Source: Saprospira grandis DSM 2844
GTDB taxonomy: Bacteria > Bacteroidota > Bacteroidia > Chitinophagales > Saprospiraceae
Assembly: GCF_000275825.1 (NCBI RefSeq)
Contig: NZ_JH719942.1
Coordinates: forward strand, 2,042,013 to 2,106,012
Direction of reading: 5' to 3'
Length of the DNA: 64,000 nucleotides
This document shows positions 7,994 through 15,598 of the stretch, in pieces. The notes below the pieces were generated by a model. The model had not been told where the DNA came from, made no database searches, and saw only the letters and a program-made list of their open reading frames with translations. The translations under genes and the position numbers were made by a program. Position 1 is the stretch's first letter; every line of letters begins with the position of its first letter.

Positions 7994-8746
7994 ATGCCAA
8001 AACATCCTAGAGATCGCTTTATTAGCGTATATGGACGCAAGCCTGTTTTAGAGCTGCTCGAGCAAACCCCCTTGCCCAAAATTCATAGTATCCGCCTCGA
8101 TAAAAAAGCCAAAGGCCCTACTATCGCCGCTATTCTTAAAAAACTTAAGCAATTGGGCCTAGAGGCAGAACGCGTGAAGGGCGAAGAGGTGCACCGCATT
8201 TCTAAAAATCCTAAGCAGGATCAAGGAATTGTGGTGGATGTAGAAAATAGCGCTATGGATGATTTTAGCGATTTTTTTCAAGGCCCACTCCCTAGTAAAA
8301 TGGCTTTTTTGGCCCTAGATGGCGTAACCACCCCGGCCAATTTGGGCCTGATTATTCGCTCGGCTACGGCTTTTGGCCTAGCTTTGCTCTTGCCCCGAAA
8401 AGGCAGCGCCAAACTTAGCCCACTTGTGGTAAAGGCTTCTGCCGGCGTTTTGTTCAAAAGCCAAATTGTGGGCTGCGAACGTTTGGGGCCCGCTTTAAAA
8501 ATGGCCAAGGCTGTCGGCTTTAAGGTCTATGCCTTAGCCGGAGGAGGAAGTAGCAATTTTTACCAAACCCAATTTGCCGATCGGGCCATTTTTATTATGG
8601 GCAATGAAACCGAGGGCGTTGGGGAGCATCTGGCCCAATATATAGATGAATACTGCCATATTCCGATGTGGAATGCCGTAGAGTCTTTAAATGTGGCCTG
8701 TGCAGCCACCACCGTCGCCGCCGAATATGCCCGCCGTCAACTCTAA
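7994..8746 (+). CDS. TrmH/SpoU-family RNA 2'-O-ribose methyltransferase
   Basis: A 250-residue SPOUT (alpha/beta knot) methyltransferase using S-adenosylmethionine. All three family motifs are present: motif 1 LDGVTTPANLGLIIRSATAF (109-127, with the catalytic Asn and Arg), motif 2 IFIMGNETEGVG (199-210) and motif 3 IPMWNAVESLNVACA (223-237). The N-terminal 100 residues resemble the small RNA-binding substrate domain of RlmB/TrmH enzymes (SVYGRKPVLELL). The target could be 23S rRNA (RlmB, Gm2251) or tRNA (TrmH, Gm18); the N-terminal domain favours an rRNA enzyme. Its stop lies 20 bases before the lipoprotein gene. Confidence 0.92.
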   Translation: MPKHPRDRFISVYGRKPVLELLEQTPLPKIHSIRLDKKAKGPTIAAILKKLKQLGLEAERVKGEEVHRISKNPKQDQGIVVDVENSAMDDFSDFFQGPLPSKMAFLALDGVTTPANLGLIIRSATAFGLALLLPRKGSAKLSPLVVKASAGVLFKSQIVGCERLGPALKMAKAVGFKVYALAGGGSSNFYQTQFADRAIFIMGNETEGVGEHLAQYIDEYCHIPMWNAVESLNVACAATTVAAEYARRQL

Positions 8747-8766
8747 AAAGTTTAAACTTATCGCTT

Positions 8767-9528
8767 ATGCGTTCATCTTATTATGGCTGTTGCTTTTTAC
8801 TGATGTTATTGCTTGCTGCTTGTGGCAGTAGCAAAAAGTACAAACTACTAGAAAGTAACCGGCAGGCTTTGCAGTTGCAGCTAGATAGTAGCCGTAGCCA
8901 ATTGGCCCAATTGCTTAGAGAAGGAAAAAGCAAGCAGCAGCAGCAAGAAGAGCAGTTGGCGCAGGCCGTGGCGGCCCAAAAACAGGCAGAAAAAGCAAGG
9001 CAAAATAGTCTGCAGCAACTAGCCGAAACAGAAAAGGCCAAAACAGCCTGCGAGCAGCAATTGGCCCAAAGCGAAAAAGCCCTGCAAATGTTTCAGGCCC
9101 AATTGGGAAAAGAAGCTCAAAATAAAATAGAGTTTATTTTGGCTGAAGAGCTGATTCTGAATCAATTTAAGACCTATAAAGGCTTAGCATTTGAGCGAAT
9201 TTCAGCTAGCCAAGCCCTTAAAATTGCTTGTCCCGACAGCCTACTTTTTAGAGGTAAAAATTCGGTACAAAGCTCTGCCCTTCCCTTTTTAGAGGATTTG
9301 GCTTCTCTTTTGAGCGAAAAAGAAGATTGGGAGATAGAGCTTCAAGCAGTTGCGGATAAAGAAACAAAAGTAAATGCTCGTTTGGCCCAGGCCAGCCGTC
9401 GGGCCAATTCGGTGGCTAGTACGTTGCGTATTTTAAAGTTACCATTGTCTAGACTCTATCTGAGCGCCTGGGCCAAAGGAGATGACAGGCCGCTCTATAT
9501 TTATATTTACCCTAAGGGAAAACCTTAG
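8767..9528 (+). CDS. Coiled-coil lipoprotein with a degenerate OmpA-like C-terminal domain
   Basis: A 253-residue protein. I start it at the ATG at 8767 because this opens a lipoprotein signal: MRSSYYGCCFLLMLLLAAC with lipobox LAAC and Cys19. The open frame extends farther upstream but only over the methyltransferase gene. Residues 30-125 are a Gln/Lys/Glu-rich coiled coil. The C-terminal 90 residues (LLFRGKNSVQSSALPFLEDL and after) follow the OmpA fold pattern but lack the GHTD and NRRTEI peptidoglycan-binding motifs. The next gene is an intact relative, so this copy probably arose by duplication and lost direct peptidoglycan binding. Envelope location is inferred. Confidence 0.75.
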   Translation: MRSSYYGCCFLLMLLLAACGSSKKYKLLESNRQALQLQLDSSRSQLAQLLREGKSKQQQQEEQLAQAVAAQKQAEKARQNSLQQLAETEKAKTACEQQLAQSEKALQMFQAQLGKEAQNKIEFILAEELILNQFKTYKGLAFERISASQALKIACPDSLLFRGKNSVQSSALPFLEDLASLLSEKEDWEIELQAVADKETKVNARLAQASRRANSVASTLRILKLPLSRLYLSAWAKGDDRPLYIYIYPKGKP

Positions 9529-9540
9529 GCGAAAGCGGGA

Positions 9541-9694
9541 GCGGCCAACTTTGGCCGAAGGCCAAAACGGCCTAGCGATGTGCAGCAGTGGCCCGAAGGG
9601 CCAGACCAAGGCAGCGAAGCTGCCGCAGGGCCGAGCGAATAGCGAGCTGCGAAACGTAGCGCCGCAAGGCAAAGCCGAAGCGGAGGCCCCAAAA
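9541..9694 (-). repeat. DHR copy 4, type A
   Basis: Read on the minus strand: head GGGGCCT, tail TAGGCC. Core variant CAGCTCGCTATTCGCTCGG. Second hairpin GGCAGCTTCGCTGCC, third GGCCCTTCGGGCC, then GGCCTTCGGCC beyond the tail. Its head ends 32 bases before the ATG at 9727. Confidence 0.85.
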
Positions 9695-9726
9695 CAGGAT
9701 TTACATCATTAAAAAATAAATAATTT

Positions 9727-10770
9727 ATGTTGCGAAGAAACTACTTAGTTGCTGTTAGCCTACTCTTTTTGATGTTAGCTGGGCTTAGCTCTTGCGTGTC
9801 TAGCCGCCGCTATAAAGAGGAGGTAACGGCCAAAGAAGCGGCGGAGAAAAATGCCTCGGAAGCGGAGCGCAAGCGCCAAGAAATTCAGGAAGAATTGAGC
9901 GGTGTTCAGGGAGAGTTGAGTAAGCTTAAGAGCTCGCATAAGGAATTGACCTCTGATTATGAGCTTTTGCAAGAGCGCTACAACCAACAACAACGATTGA
10001 ATAAAGACTTGCAGTCCTCTTATGATAAGTTGTTGGCTCTGAATGAGAAATTGAAGGAAGAAGCAGCCTCTAAGAAAAGAGAACTATCTGAAGAATTGAG
10101 TGTTAAGCGCCGAGAATTGGAGCGTCGAGAAAGAGAGCTAAAAGCAGAGCAAGAGCGCTTGGAGCAATTGCGCAAAGAGCTTCAAGGAAAAGATGCCAAT
10201 ATTACTGATTTGGAGAAATACAAAAAGGAATTGGAGGCTGATTTGGCTGCTCGCGAGCGCCGAGTAAAGGAGCTAGAGGCCGCTATTGCCGAAAGAGATG
10301 CCAAGGCTAATGCGTTGAGAGCTAAATTGCTAGAAGCCCTAAAAGGATTTAAGGATGCAGGTGATTTGGATGTGGAAATCCGAAATGGAAAAGTGTATGT
10401 GTCTTTGAGTCAAAAATTATTGTTTTCTTCTGGAAGTGCAAGAGTAGACCGCCGTGGTGTTTCGGCCCTAGAAACACTTTCTGGCGTACTCAACCGCAAC
10501 AAAGATTTGTCTATTTTGATTGAGGGGCATACCGACTCTGATGGAGATGCCAAAATGAACTGGGACCTTTCTACTGATCGGGCTTTGGCCGTGAGCCAGG
10601 TTTTGATTAAAAACGAGGTAGATCCTGCAAGAGTTACGGCTGCTGGCCGTGGAGAACATGCGCCCAAGGTCTCTAATGATAGCCCTGAAGGGAAGGCCAA
10701 AAACCGCCGGACCGAAATTATTTTGGAGCCACAACTCAATGAAATTATGGGGATCCTATCACAGGACTAA
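9727..10770 (+). CDS. OmpA-family peptidoglycan-associated lipoprotein with long coiled coil
   Basis: A 347-residue outer-membrane lipoprotein. The signal MLRRNYLVAVSLLFLMLAGL ends in lipobox GLSSC (Cys23). Residues about 30-215 are an uninterrupted charged coiled coil. Residues about 235-340 are an OmpA domain with the expected LLFSSGSARV, IEGHTDSDGD, LSTDRA and KNRRTEIILEP motifs; the Asp of GHTDSD and the Arg of NRRTEI bind diaminopimelate in the family. It likely tethers the outer membrane to the wall, with the coiled coil as spacer. It lies downstream of a truncated-function relative and is followed by a clean terminator. Confidence 0.92.
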   Translation: MLRRNYLVAVSLLFLMLAGLSSCVSSRRYKEEVTAKEAAEKNASEAERKRQEIQEELSGVQGELSKLKSSHKELTSDYELLQERYNQQQRLNKDLQSSYDKLLALNEKLKEEAASKKRELSEELSVKRRELERRERELKAEQERLEQLRKELQGKDANITDLEKYKKELEADLAARERRVKELEAAIAERDAKANALRAKLLEALKGFKDAGDLDVEIRNGKVYVSLSQKLLFSSGSARVDRRGVSALETLSGVLNRNKDLSILIEGHTDSDGDAKMNWDLSTDRALAVSQVLIKNEVDPARVTAAGRGEHAPKVSNDSPEGKAKNRRTEIILEPQLNEIMGILSQD

Positions 10771-10801
10771 GTCCGAGTCTAAATAAAGGCCAAAAATAAG
10801 C

Positions 10802-10836
10802 AAAGCCTAGTTTACCGAAGTAAGCTAGGCTTTTTT
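10802..10836 (+). terminator. Intrinsic terminator of the OmpA lipoprotein gene
   Basis: AAAGCCTAGTTTA, loop CCGAAG, TAAGCTAGGCTTTTTT. Confidence 0.85.
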
Positions 10837-10858
10837 ATGAAAGTACTGTATTTCTGCT

Positions 10859-11098
10859 TTAATGAAGCTCAGTCTCTAAATGAGAAAGACGACTATAGTC
10901 TAGGATGTTATCTAGGATATCCTGCTCGGGCTCCAACAAACAATCATCTAATTGCGATTGTCCTTTTTTGAGCTGCTCTAGTTCTTCTTGTAGAGAGATA
11001 TTCGTTTTAAGGGCTTTTTGTAGGGCCATAGATTCCAAGCAATCGAGCTCATCATATAGGTAGAGTAGAAGGTCCTGAGTAGTAAATAATTGCTTCAT
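10859..11098 (-). CDS. Small acidic protein, 79 residues, function unknown
   Basis: A 79-residue, Leu- and Glu-rich, probably all-helical protein with no signal peptide or membrane segment. The N-terminal LLLYLYDELDCLESMALQKAL recalls the start of small anti-sigma-like or sigma-associated proteins of Bacteroidota, where a YLYDEL motif is followed by helix pairs. No zinc ligands (HxxxCxxC) are present and no sigma factor is adjacent, so I do not assign that role. It lies alone between two terminators. Codon use is normal for the window. A real gene is likely, its function unknown. Confidence 0.55.
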   Translation of the reverse strand: MKQLFTTQDLLLYLYDELDCLESMALQKALKTNISLQEELEQLKKGQSQLDDCLLEPEQDILDNILDYSRLSHLETELH

Positions 11099-11171
11099 GG
11101 TGGTTGGAATTAAGTATGTGGAGTATATTCAACTATTTTGAGCAAATAGAATTATATTCGGTGCATATAAT

Positions 11172-11207
11172 AAAAACGATAGCCTGCTAACAAATGTTGC
11201 AGGCTAT
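11172..11207 (-). terminator. Terminator of the DUF2147 gene
   Basis: Hairpin ATAGCCTGC / GCAGGCTAT (arms 11179-11187 and 11199-11207), followed on the minus strand by CGTTTTTA. An AT-rich run on the other side makes weak plus-strand activity possible. Confidence 0.6.
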
Positions 11208-11294
11208 AGAATATTTTTTCAAAATTTTATTTTGTAAAAAAGTATTGAATTTACCCAACCCTTTTTTATTTACTTTCGTTTTTAATTACCAATA

Positions 11295-11768
11295 TTAGTC
11301 TACGCGATGCCAAGTTTGTGTTCTGTAGAACATGCCCCACCAACCTCTTACTTTGAGGGTGTTGGCATTATCTAGCCAAATGGTGCAAGAATAGAGTTTT
11401 CCTTTTTTGGGATCAAGGATTTGCCCGCCAGCATAGCGTTTGCTTTCTTTCTTCATGCCATCAATAATGGTCATACCAACTACCTTCTTGTTTTTGCGGT
11501 TGCCCGGACAAACCTCGCAGATAGGGTCTTTGTCTTCATCTGCTGTGCGGTTGAGCAGTTTGGTGATTTTACCGTAGTATTTGCCATTCTCCTGATAGAT
11601 TTTTACATAAGAACGAGCTTTGCCAGTTTCATCGTCAATGGTTTTCCAGGTGCCTAGGCAGGTTTTACCATCTACAGAAACTTGGGCCGATAGGGCCAGA
11701 GAAAAAACGAGAAAGAGGCTCATTAGGCCCCAACGAATGGATGCTGTCCAGTTCATAGTTGTTAACAT
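11295..11768 (-). CDS. Secreted DUF2147-family protein
   Basis: A 157-residue protein. A signal peptide (WGLMSLFLVFSLALSAQ) is followed by the DUF2147 pattern: GTWKTIDDETGKARSYVKIY, YGKITKL, the CEVCPG turn, VGMTIIDGMK, ILDPKKGKLYSCTIWLDNAN and the C-terminal KVRGWWGMFYRTQTWHR. The family is a lipocalin-like small beta barrel common in Bacteroidota and Proteobacteria, with no established substrate. The ATG at 11768 is used here, but an ATG at 11756 (MNWTASIRWG) would give an equally good signal. It is transcribed alone, with a hairpin terminator 88 bases downstream. Confidence 0.85.
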   Translation of the reverse strand: MLTTMNWTASIRWGLMSLFLVFSLALSAQVSVDGKTCLGTWKTIDDETGKARSYVKIYQENGKYYGKITKLLNRTADEDKDPICEVCPGNRKNKKVVGMTIIDGMKKESKRYAGGQILDPKKGKLYSCTIWLDNANTLKVRGWWGMFYRTQTWHRVD

Positions 11769-12003
11769 TTAATAGTGATTATAAAGTAGAATTTATCTGT
11801 TTGCTATTTGGCTCAGTCTGACTAGCAAAATAAGAGCCGTATTTTAGCTGCCTTTCCTTAACTTACAATTGTTTGTCCTAAGTTAATGGATTATTTTAAA
11901 TATTTGTTTACAACCTATTTCTTTCTAGGGCCATAACAAGCAAATTCAACTAGCTTTTTGTATATTACGCCCAAATTTTATCAAATTTTCATTACAGAAA
12001 AAT

Positions 12004-13122
12004 ATGCGTTTTACCCTATCCTCTGCAGAGCTCAAAGAGCAGCTCCAGCTCGTTAATGGAGCTTTAGGCTCTAACCCAGTGCTACCTATTCTGGAAGATT
12101 TTCTCTTCCAACTTGAAGATGGCCGCTTGCGGATTACCGCTACCGACCTAGAAACCTTCGTGCAGGCAGAACTCCAAGTTAATGCCGAAGAGGAAGGGGC
12201 CGTGGCCGTTCCTGCAAAAATTTTGCTCGATACACTCAAACAACTCCCTACTCAACCCATTAGCTTTCAAGTAGATCCCAATAATTTTGCCATAACAATT
12301 ACTTCCGCTTTTGGCCAATACCAATTGGCCGGCGAAGATGGCGACGATTATCCCAAATTACCCCAAGCCGATAGCGCCGAGGAAATCGAAATGCCCTCCT
12401 TGCTTCTCCTAGAAGGTATCAATAAAACGCTTTTTGCCGCTAGCAACGACGAACTCCGCCCCGCTATGACTGGAGTGCTGATCGAAATTAACCCCCAAGG
12501 CGTTACTTTTGTCTCTACCGATGCCCATAAGTTGGTGAAGTATAGCTTTACAGAAGTTGAACCCACTACCGATACTACCCTGATCCTCCCCAAAAAGGCC
12601 CTGAACCTACTCAAAAATGGCCTTTCTGACCATAACGGCAATGTCCGTATCGCCTTTAGCCGTAGCAATGCCTTTTTCTATTATGCCAACCAGATTATTA
12701 TCTGCCGCCTAATCGATGCCCGCTACCCCGATTATAATTCGGTGATTCCTAGTAATAATACAAAGATGATGCGAGTGGTGCGCCAAGATTTTCTCAATTC
12801 ACTCAAACGAATCGCCAATTATGCCAATAAGGTGACCAACCAAGTGAAGCTGACCATCTCTGAAGAACATCTCAAAATTGAAGCAGAAGATATCGATTTC
12901 TCTAATAAGGCCTCCGAAAAAATGCCCTGCTACTATGAAGGCGAAACCCTAAGCATCGGCTTTAATGCCAAGTTTTTGGTCGAAATGCTCAATGTGATCG
13001 GCGGCGATAACGTTTTGCTGCATCTCGAGTCTCCTAACCGAGCCGGCATCCTCCGCCAAGAAGAAGAAAATCCCGGCGAAGATCTACTCATGCTCGTGAT
13101 GCCCGTGATTTTGAATTACTAG
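12004..13122 (+). CDS. dnaN: DNA polymerase III sliding clamp (beta subunit)
   Basis: A 372-residue processivity clamp, of normal length for the family, which forms a ring dimer round DNA and tethers polymerase III and repair enzymes. The three repeated clamp domains can be followed: residues 1-120 (MRFTLSSAELKEQLQLVNGA), 125-245 (GVLIEINPQGVTFVSTDAHKLV) and 250-372. RYPDYNSVIPSNN and the C-terminal LMLVMPVILNY, equivalent to the MPMRL end, border the partner-binding pocket. dnaA and recF are not adjacent, as is common in Bacteroidota. A terminator follows. Identification is secure. Confidence 0.97.
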   Translation: MRFTLSSAELKEQLQLVNGALGSNPVLPILEDFLFQLEDGRLRITATDLETFVQAELQVNAEEEGAVAVPAKILLDTLKQLPTQPISFQVDPNNFAITITSAFGQYQLAGEDGDDYPKLPQADSAEEIEMPSLLLLEGINKTLFAASNDELRPAMTGVLIEINPQGVTFVSTDAHKLVKYSFTEVEPTTDTTLILPKKALNLLKNGLSDHNGNVRIAFSRSNAFFYYANQIIICRLIDARYPDYNSVIPSNNTKMMRVVRQDFLNSLKRIANYANKVTNQVKLTISEEHLKIEAEDIDFSNKASEKMPCYYEGETLSIGFNAKFLVEMLNVIGGDNVLLHLESPNRAGILRQEEENPGEDLLMLVMPVILNY

Positions 13123-13145
13123 GCCATAAATAGGCTAGAATATAC

Positions 13146-13182
13146 AGCAGTAAGCTCCCCGAGTTTACTGCTTTTCTTTTTT
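13146..13182 (+). terminator. Intrinsic terminator of dnaN
   Basis: AGCAGTAA / TTTACTGCT hairpin, then TTTCTTTTTTT, which leads directly into the head of repeat copy 5. Confidence 0.8.
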
Positions 13183-13330
13183 TGGGGCTGCCCCGCCCTT
13201 CAGGCGGGTCGGGCTGTGCGGGGGCTCGCTGTTCGCTCGGCCCTTCGCTTTTTCGCTACGCTCAAAAGCTCGGTCTGGCCTAGGGCCACCCCCTACCATC
13301 CCTCAGCCAAGGCGCTGCGCGCCTTCTAGA
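13180..13330 (+). repeat. DHR copy 5, type B
   Basis: Head GGGGCTG, tail CAGCC. First hairpin CCCGCCCTTCAGGCGGG. The second has arms GCTTTTTC and CAAAAGC, the third is TGGCCTAGGGCCA. GGCGCTGCGCGCC follows the tail. Core variant GGCTCGCTGTTCGCTCGG. It fills the convergent gap between dnaN and the next minus-strand gene. Confidence 0.85.
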
Positions 13331-13339
13331 CCAAGACCC

Positions 13340-14824
13340 CTAGCGCTTTTCCAATATTTCCAAACGCTCTACCGCTAAGTTTTGCCCCCATTGCAAATGC
13401 AAACTGTAAACGCCCGCCGCTATTTCTGGCCCCAACTGAATCTTGGCGCCTTCTCCAGCCCCTACTTTCTGCCCCCGCAGGTTGTATAAGGTCCAGCTAT
13501 CAATAGGCTGGGCAGCCCGCCAAACTCTAGGCCCTTCCTCAATCAAATCTATCTGGACCAATAAGGGCAGCTTGGCCGCAGGCCAAGCTGCCCGCTCCCT
13601 TTTGGCCAAACCCGCAGCTTCACCCGCCAAGCGCAATCCCTTGGGCTGTGGCAATATGCTCAATAAACGACCCTCCGCCCAAGGTAAAACCACTTGCTCG
13701 ATTTGCTCGCCCTCATAATAGACCAAATAAGGCGAATAGGGCTTGCCCCGGGCCAAATAAGTACTGTCGGCCAGCTGTAGAGAGTCCTGAAAATACCCCC
13801 CCAGAAATAAACCTCTTTCTCCCCAATAAGCCGCTTGCACATAAATATTGCTTGGGCTGCTGCTCTGCCCCTTGGACCAAATTTGCCCAGCTGTATCCAG
13901 TTCAGCCCAAAAATAATCATAGTATTTATAGGCTGTCTTGAAGAGGGGAGGAGCCGATTTTGGCCCCAATAATCCCGTAAAATGACCCAAAACCATAAAG
14001 CGATCTGCTTTTTTGGAGTGGGCCAAGAGCAAAACTGGCCGATCAGAATAGACGCCCTGCCAAGGCCAAACCTTTTTTCTTTGGCCCAAACTATCCAACT
14101 GCAAAAGTAGAAAATCCGTATGCACAGGATTATTAAACAGCAGTTGCTGATCTATCATTAGGCTGTCCCTATATTCTATGGCCCAAATGAGCTGCTTGCC
14201 TAAGGGCAAAATAGAGCGGCCCCAGCTTTCTCGGCTTCTGGGACCAGCTCCCCAAGCCAAAAGTTTTCCCGTTTTTGTAGCAATTTTGGCCCAAAGGGCC
14301 TGACTAATCCCTGCCCCATACAGACTTTGGCCCTGCCAAAGCAAACTATCATTAAAACTACCCGATAAATAAAGATAGGGCCCCTTTTGGGCCAATTGAT
14401 AAAGCTTGTTGCTGCCCTTGGGCAACCAACTACTGCCCCAAAGCCAATTTCCAGCAGCATCTAGGCCAAAAATAAGCAGGCTTTGCTTGGCCGATTGGGC
14501 CAGCAAACTATCTTTTATCCACAAACTATCCTGAAATTGCAAGGCCCCAAAAACTTGACCGGCTGGCCCAGCAACTAGTCCCCGCCAAGCCAAATTTTTG
14601 CCCTCAAAAGACCAGCTTTTGCCCCTAGAGGATTGCAGACTTAAGGAAACTTGGCCCGCCTTGGCTTGAGTTTGAGCTTGCCAAACTTGCTCCTTGCCCA
14701 AAACTTGAGCGTCTATTTGGCTCTTTTGGGCCAAAATCACCATAGGAAAGAGCAAAAAAACATAATTTAGATAAAGTCTAAATAACTTGAATGAAAGGAA
14801 GGAGATAAACGTCAAATAGCGCAT
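13340..14824 (-). CDS. Large secreted protein with a type IX-like C-terminal sorting region
   Basis: A 494-residue protein with a long N-terminal signal region (LNYVFLLFPMVILAQ) and a body rich in Gly, Leu, Gln and Trp. The body has repeated motifs of the kind LYLSGSFNDSLLWQGQSLYG and GLFLGGYFQDSLQLADS, which resemble beta-propeller or SBBP-like blades. The last 75 residues, with IDSWTLYNLRGQKVGAGEG, GVYSLHLQWG and VERLEILEKR, fit the type A C-terminal domain of type IX secretion substrates. It is therefore probably exported across the outer membrane and surface-attached. Catalytic motifs are not seen; its role is unknown. Repeat copies flank it on both sides. Confidence 0.7.
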   Translation of the reverse strand: MRYLTFISFLSFKLFRLYLNYVFLLFPMVILAQKSQIDAQVLGKEQVWQAQTQAKAGQVSLSLQSSRGKSWSFEGKNLAWRGLVAGPAGQVFGALQFQDSLWIKDSLLAQSAKQSLLIFGLDAAGNWLWGSSWLPKGSNKLYQLAQKGPYLYLSGSFNDSLLWQGQSLYGAGISQALWAKIATKTGKLLAWGAGPRSRESWGRSILPLGKQLIWAIEYRDSLMIDQQLLFNNPVHTDFLLLQLDSLGQRKKVWPWQGVYSDRPVLLLAHSKKADRFMVLGHFTGLLGPKSAPPLFKTAYKYYDYFWAELDTAGQIWSKGQSSSPSNIYVQAAYWGERGLFLGGYFQDSLQLADSTYLARGKPYSPYLVYYEGEQIEQVVLPWAEGRLLSILPQPKGLRLAGEAAGLAKRERAAWPAAKLPLLVQIDLIEEGPRVWRAAQPIDSWTLYNLRGQKVGAGEGAKIQLGPEIAAGVYSLHLQWGQNLAVERLEILEKR

Positions 14825-14947
14825 AATGGTTAATATATTAAGGGCAAACAGCTCTATTTAGGGGTTTTGCTGTACTTAACAAGGATTTAAAGATGGGGCG
14901 ATGAACTGGCCCAACGCCTAAAAAATTGTACTTTTGTGGGCCAATTT

Positions 14948-15104
14948 GGGCGGCGAAGCCGCCTGGGCCGAAGGCCCAACGGCTGAGGGATAGAAAGTGG
15001 TGCGGCGAAGCCGCAGACCGAGCGGGCGAAGCCCGCGAAGGGCCGAGCAGACCTGCGAGCCACGACATAGCCCGACCCGCCTGAAAGGCGGGACAGCCCC
15101 AAAA
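14948..15104 (-). repeat. DHR copy 6, type B
   Basis: Minus-strand reading: head GGGGCTG, tail CAGCC. Hairpins CCCGCCTTTCAGGCGGG, GCGGGCTTCGCCCGC and TGCGGCTTCGCCGCA; GGGCCTTCGGCCC and GGCGGCTTCGCCGCC lie beyond the tail. The first stem differs from copy 5 at one base and remains paired. The head ends 32 bases before ccmE. Nothing else is recognisable in the 312-base gap 14825-15136. Confidence 0.85.
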
Positions 15105-15136
15105 CAAAATCATAGTAGAGATAAAAACGATAGGAT

Positions 15137-15553
15137 ATGAAAAAGATGCAAATTTTGGCTTTGATTGTCATTGCCGCCGCTATTGGAGTATTGATTACAC
15201 AGGCTAGCGATTACCAAAGTTATGGTGATTTTTCGGTAGCTATGAAAGAAATAGACCGCAACCATCAGATTGTGGGGCAGTTGGTGGTAGATGATGCCCG
15301 CCCGATTGTGTATAATCCGGAAAAAGATGCCAATGCTTTTTCTTTTTATATGGAAGATGAGCAGGGGACGATCAAAAAGGTGGTGGCGCAGATGGCCAAG
15401 CCGCAAGATTTTGAGCGTTCGGAGCAGATTGTATTGACGGGCCGCATGCAGGGCAGTCAATTTATTGCGAATGATATGCAGCTAAAATGTCCGTCTAAGT
15501 ATCAGGACCAGGCGCTGCAGAGCCAAAAAGCAAGGCAGGTAGTAAGTAAATAA
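15137..15553 (+). CDS. ccmE: Cytochrome c maturation heme chaperone CcmE (CXXXY variant)
   Basis: A 138-residue protein: a single N-terminal membrane anchor (residues 4-21), then the OB-fold heme-binding domain of CcmE (SVAMKEIDRNHQIVGQLVVD, AFSFYMEDEQGTI, IVLTGRMQGSQFIANDMQLK). In E. coli CcmE heme binds covalently to a His in an HXXXY motif; here the motif is Cys118-Pro-Ser-Lys-Tyr122, the CXXXY form known from archaea and some sulfate reducers. CcmE takes heme in the periplasm and passes it to CcmF, whose gene follows 45 bases downstream. The start is the ATG 32 bases after repeat copy 6. Confidence 0.9.
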   Translation: MKKMQILALIVIAAAIGVLITQASDYQSYGDFSVAMKEIDRNHQIVGQLVVDDARPIVYNPEKDANAFSFYMEDEQGTIKKVVAQMAKPQDFERSEQIVLTGRMQGSQFIANDMQLKCPSKYQDQALQSQKARQVVSK

Positions 15554-15598
15554 GGAGGCTTGAGGAGCTTTCTATTTTAGTAAGTTGATTTAGGGAAG

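Noticed and set aside
8668-8766. Upstream extension of the lipoprotein gene to 8668
   Set aside because: It overlaps the methyltransferase gene by 79 bases, and the ATG at 8767 gives a perfect lipoprotein signal.
9541-9694. REP/BIME elements of the enterobacterial type
   Set aside because: Those are 20-40 base palindromes. These units are 120-180 bases with three hairpins, conserved core words and a closing helix, and share no REP consensus.
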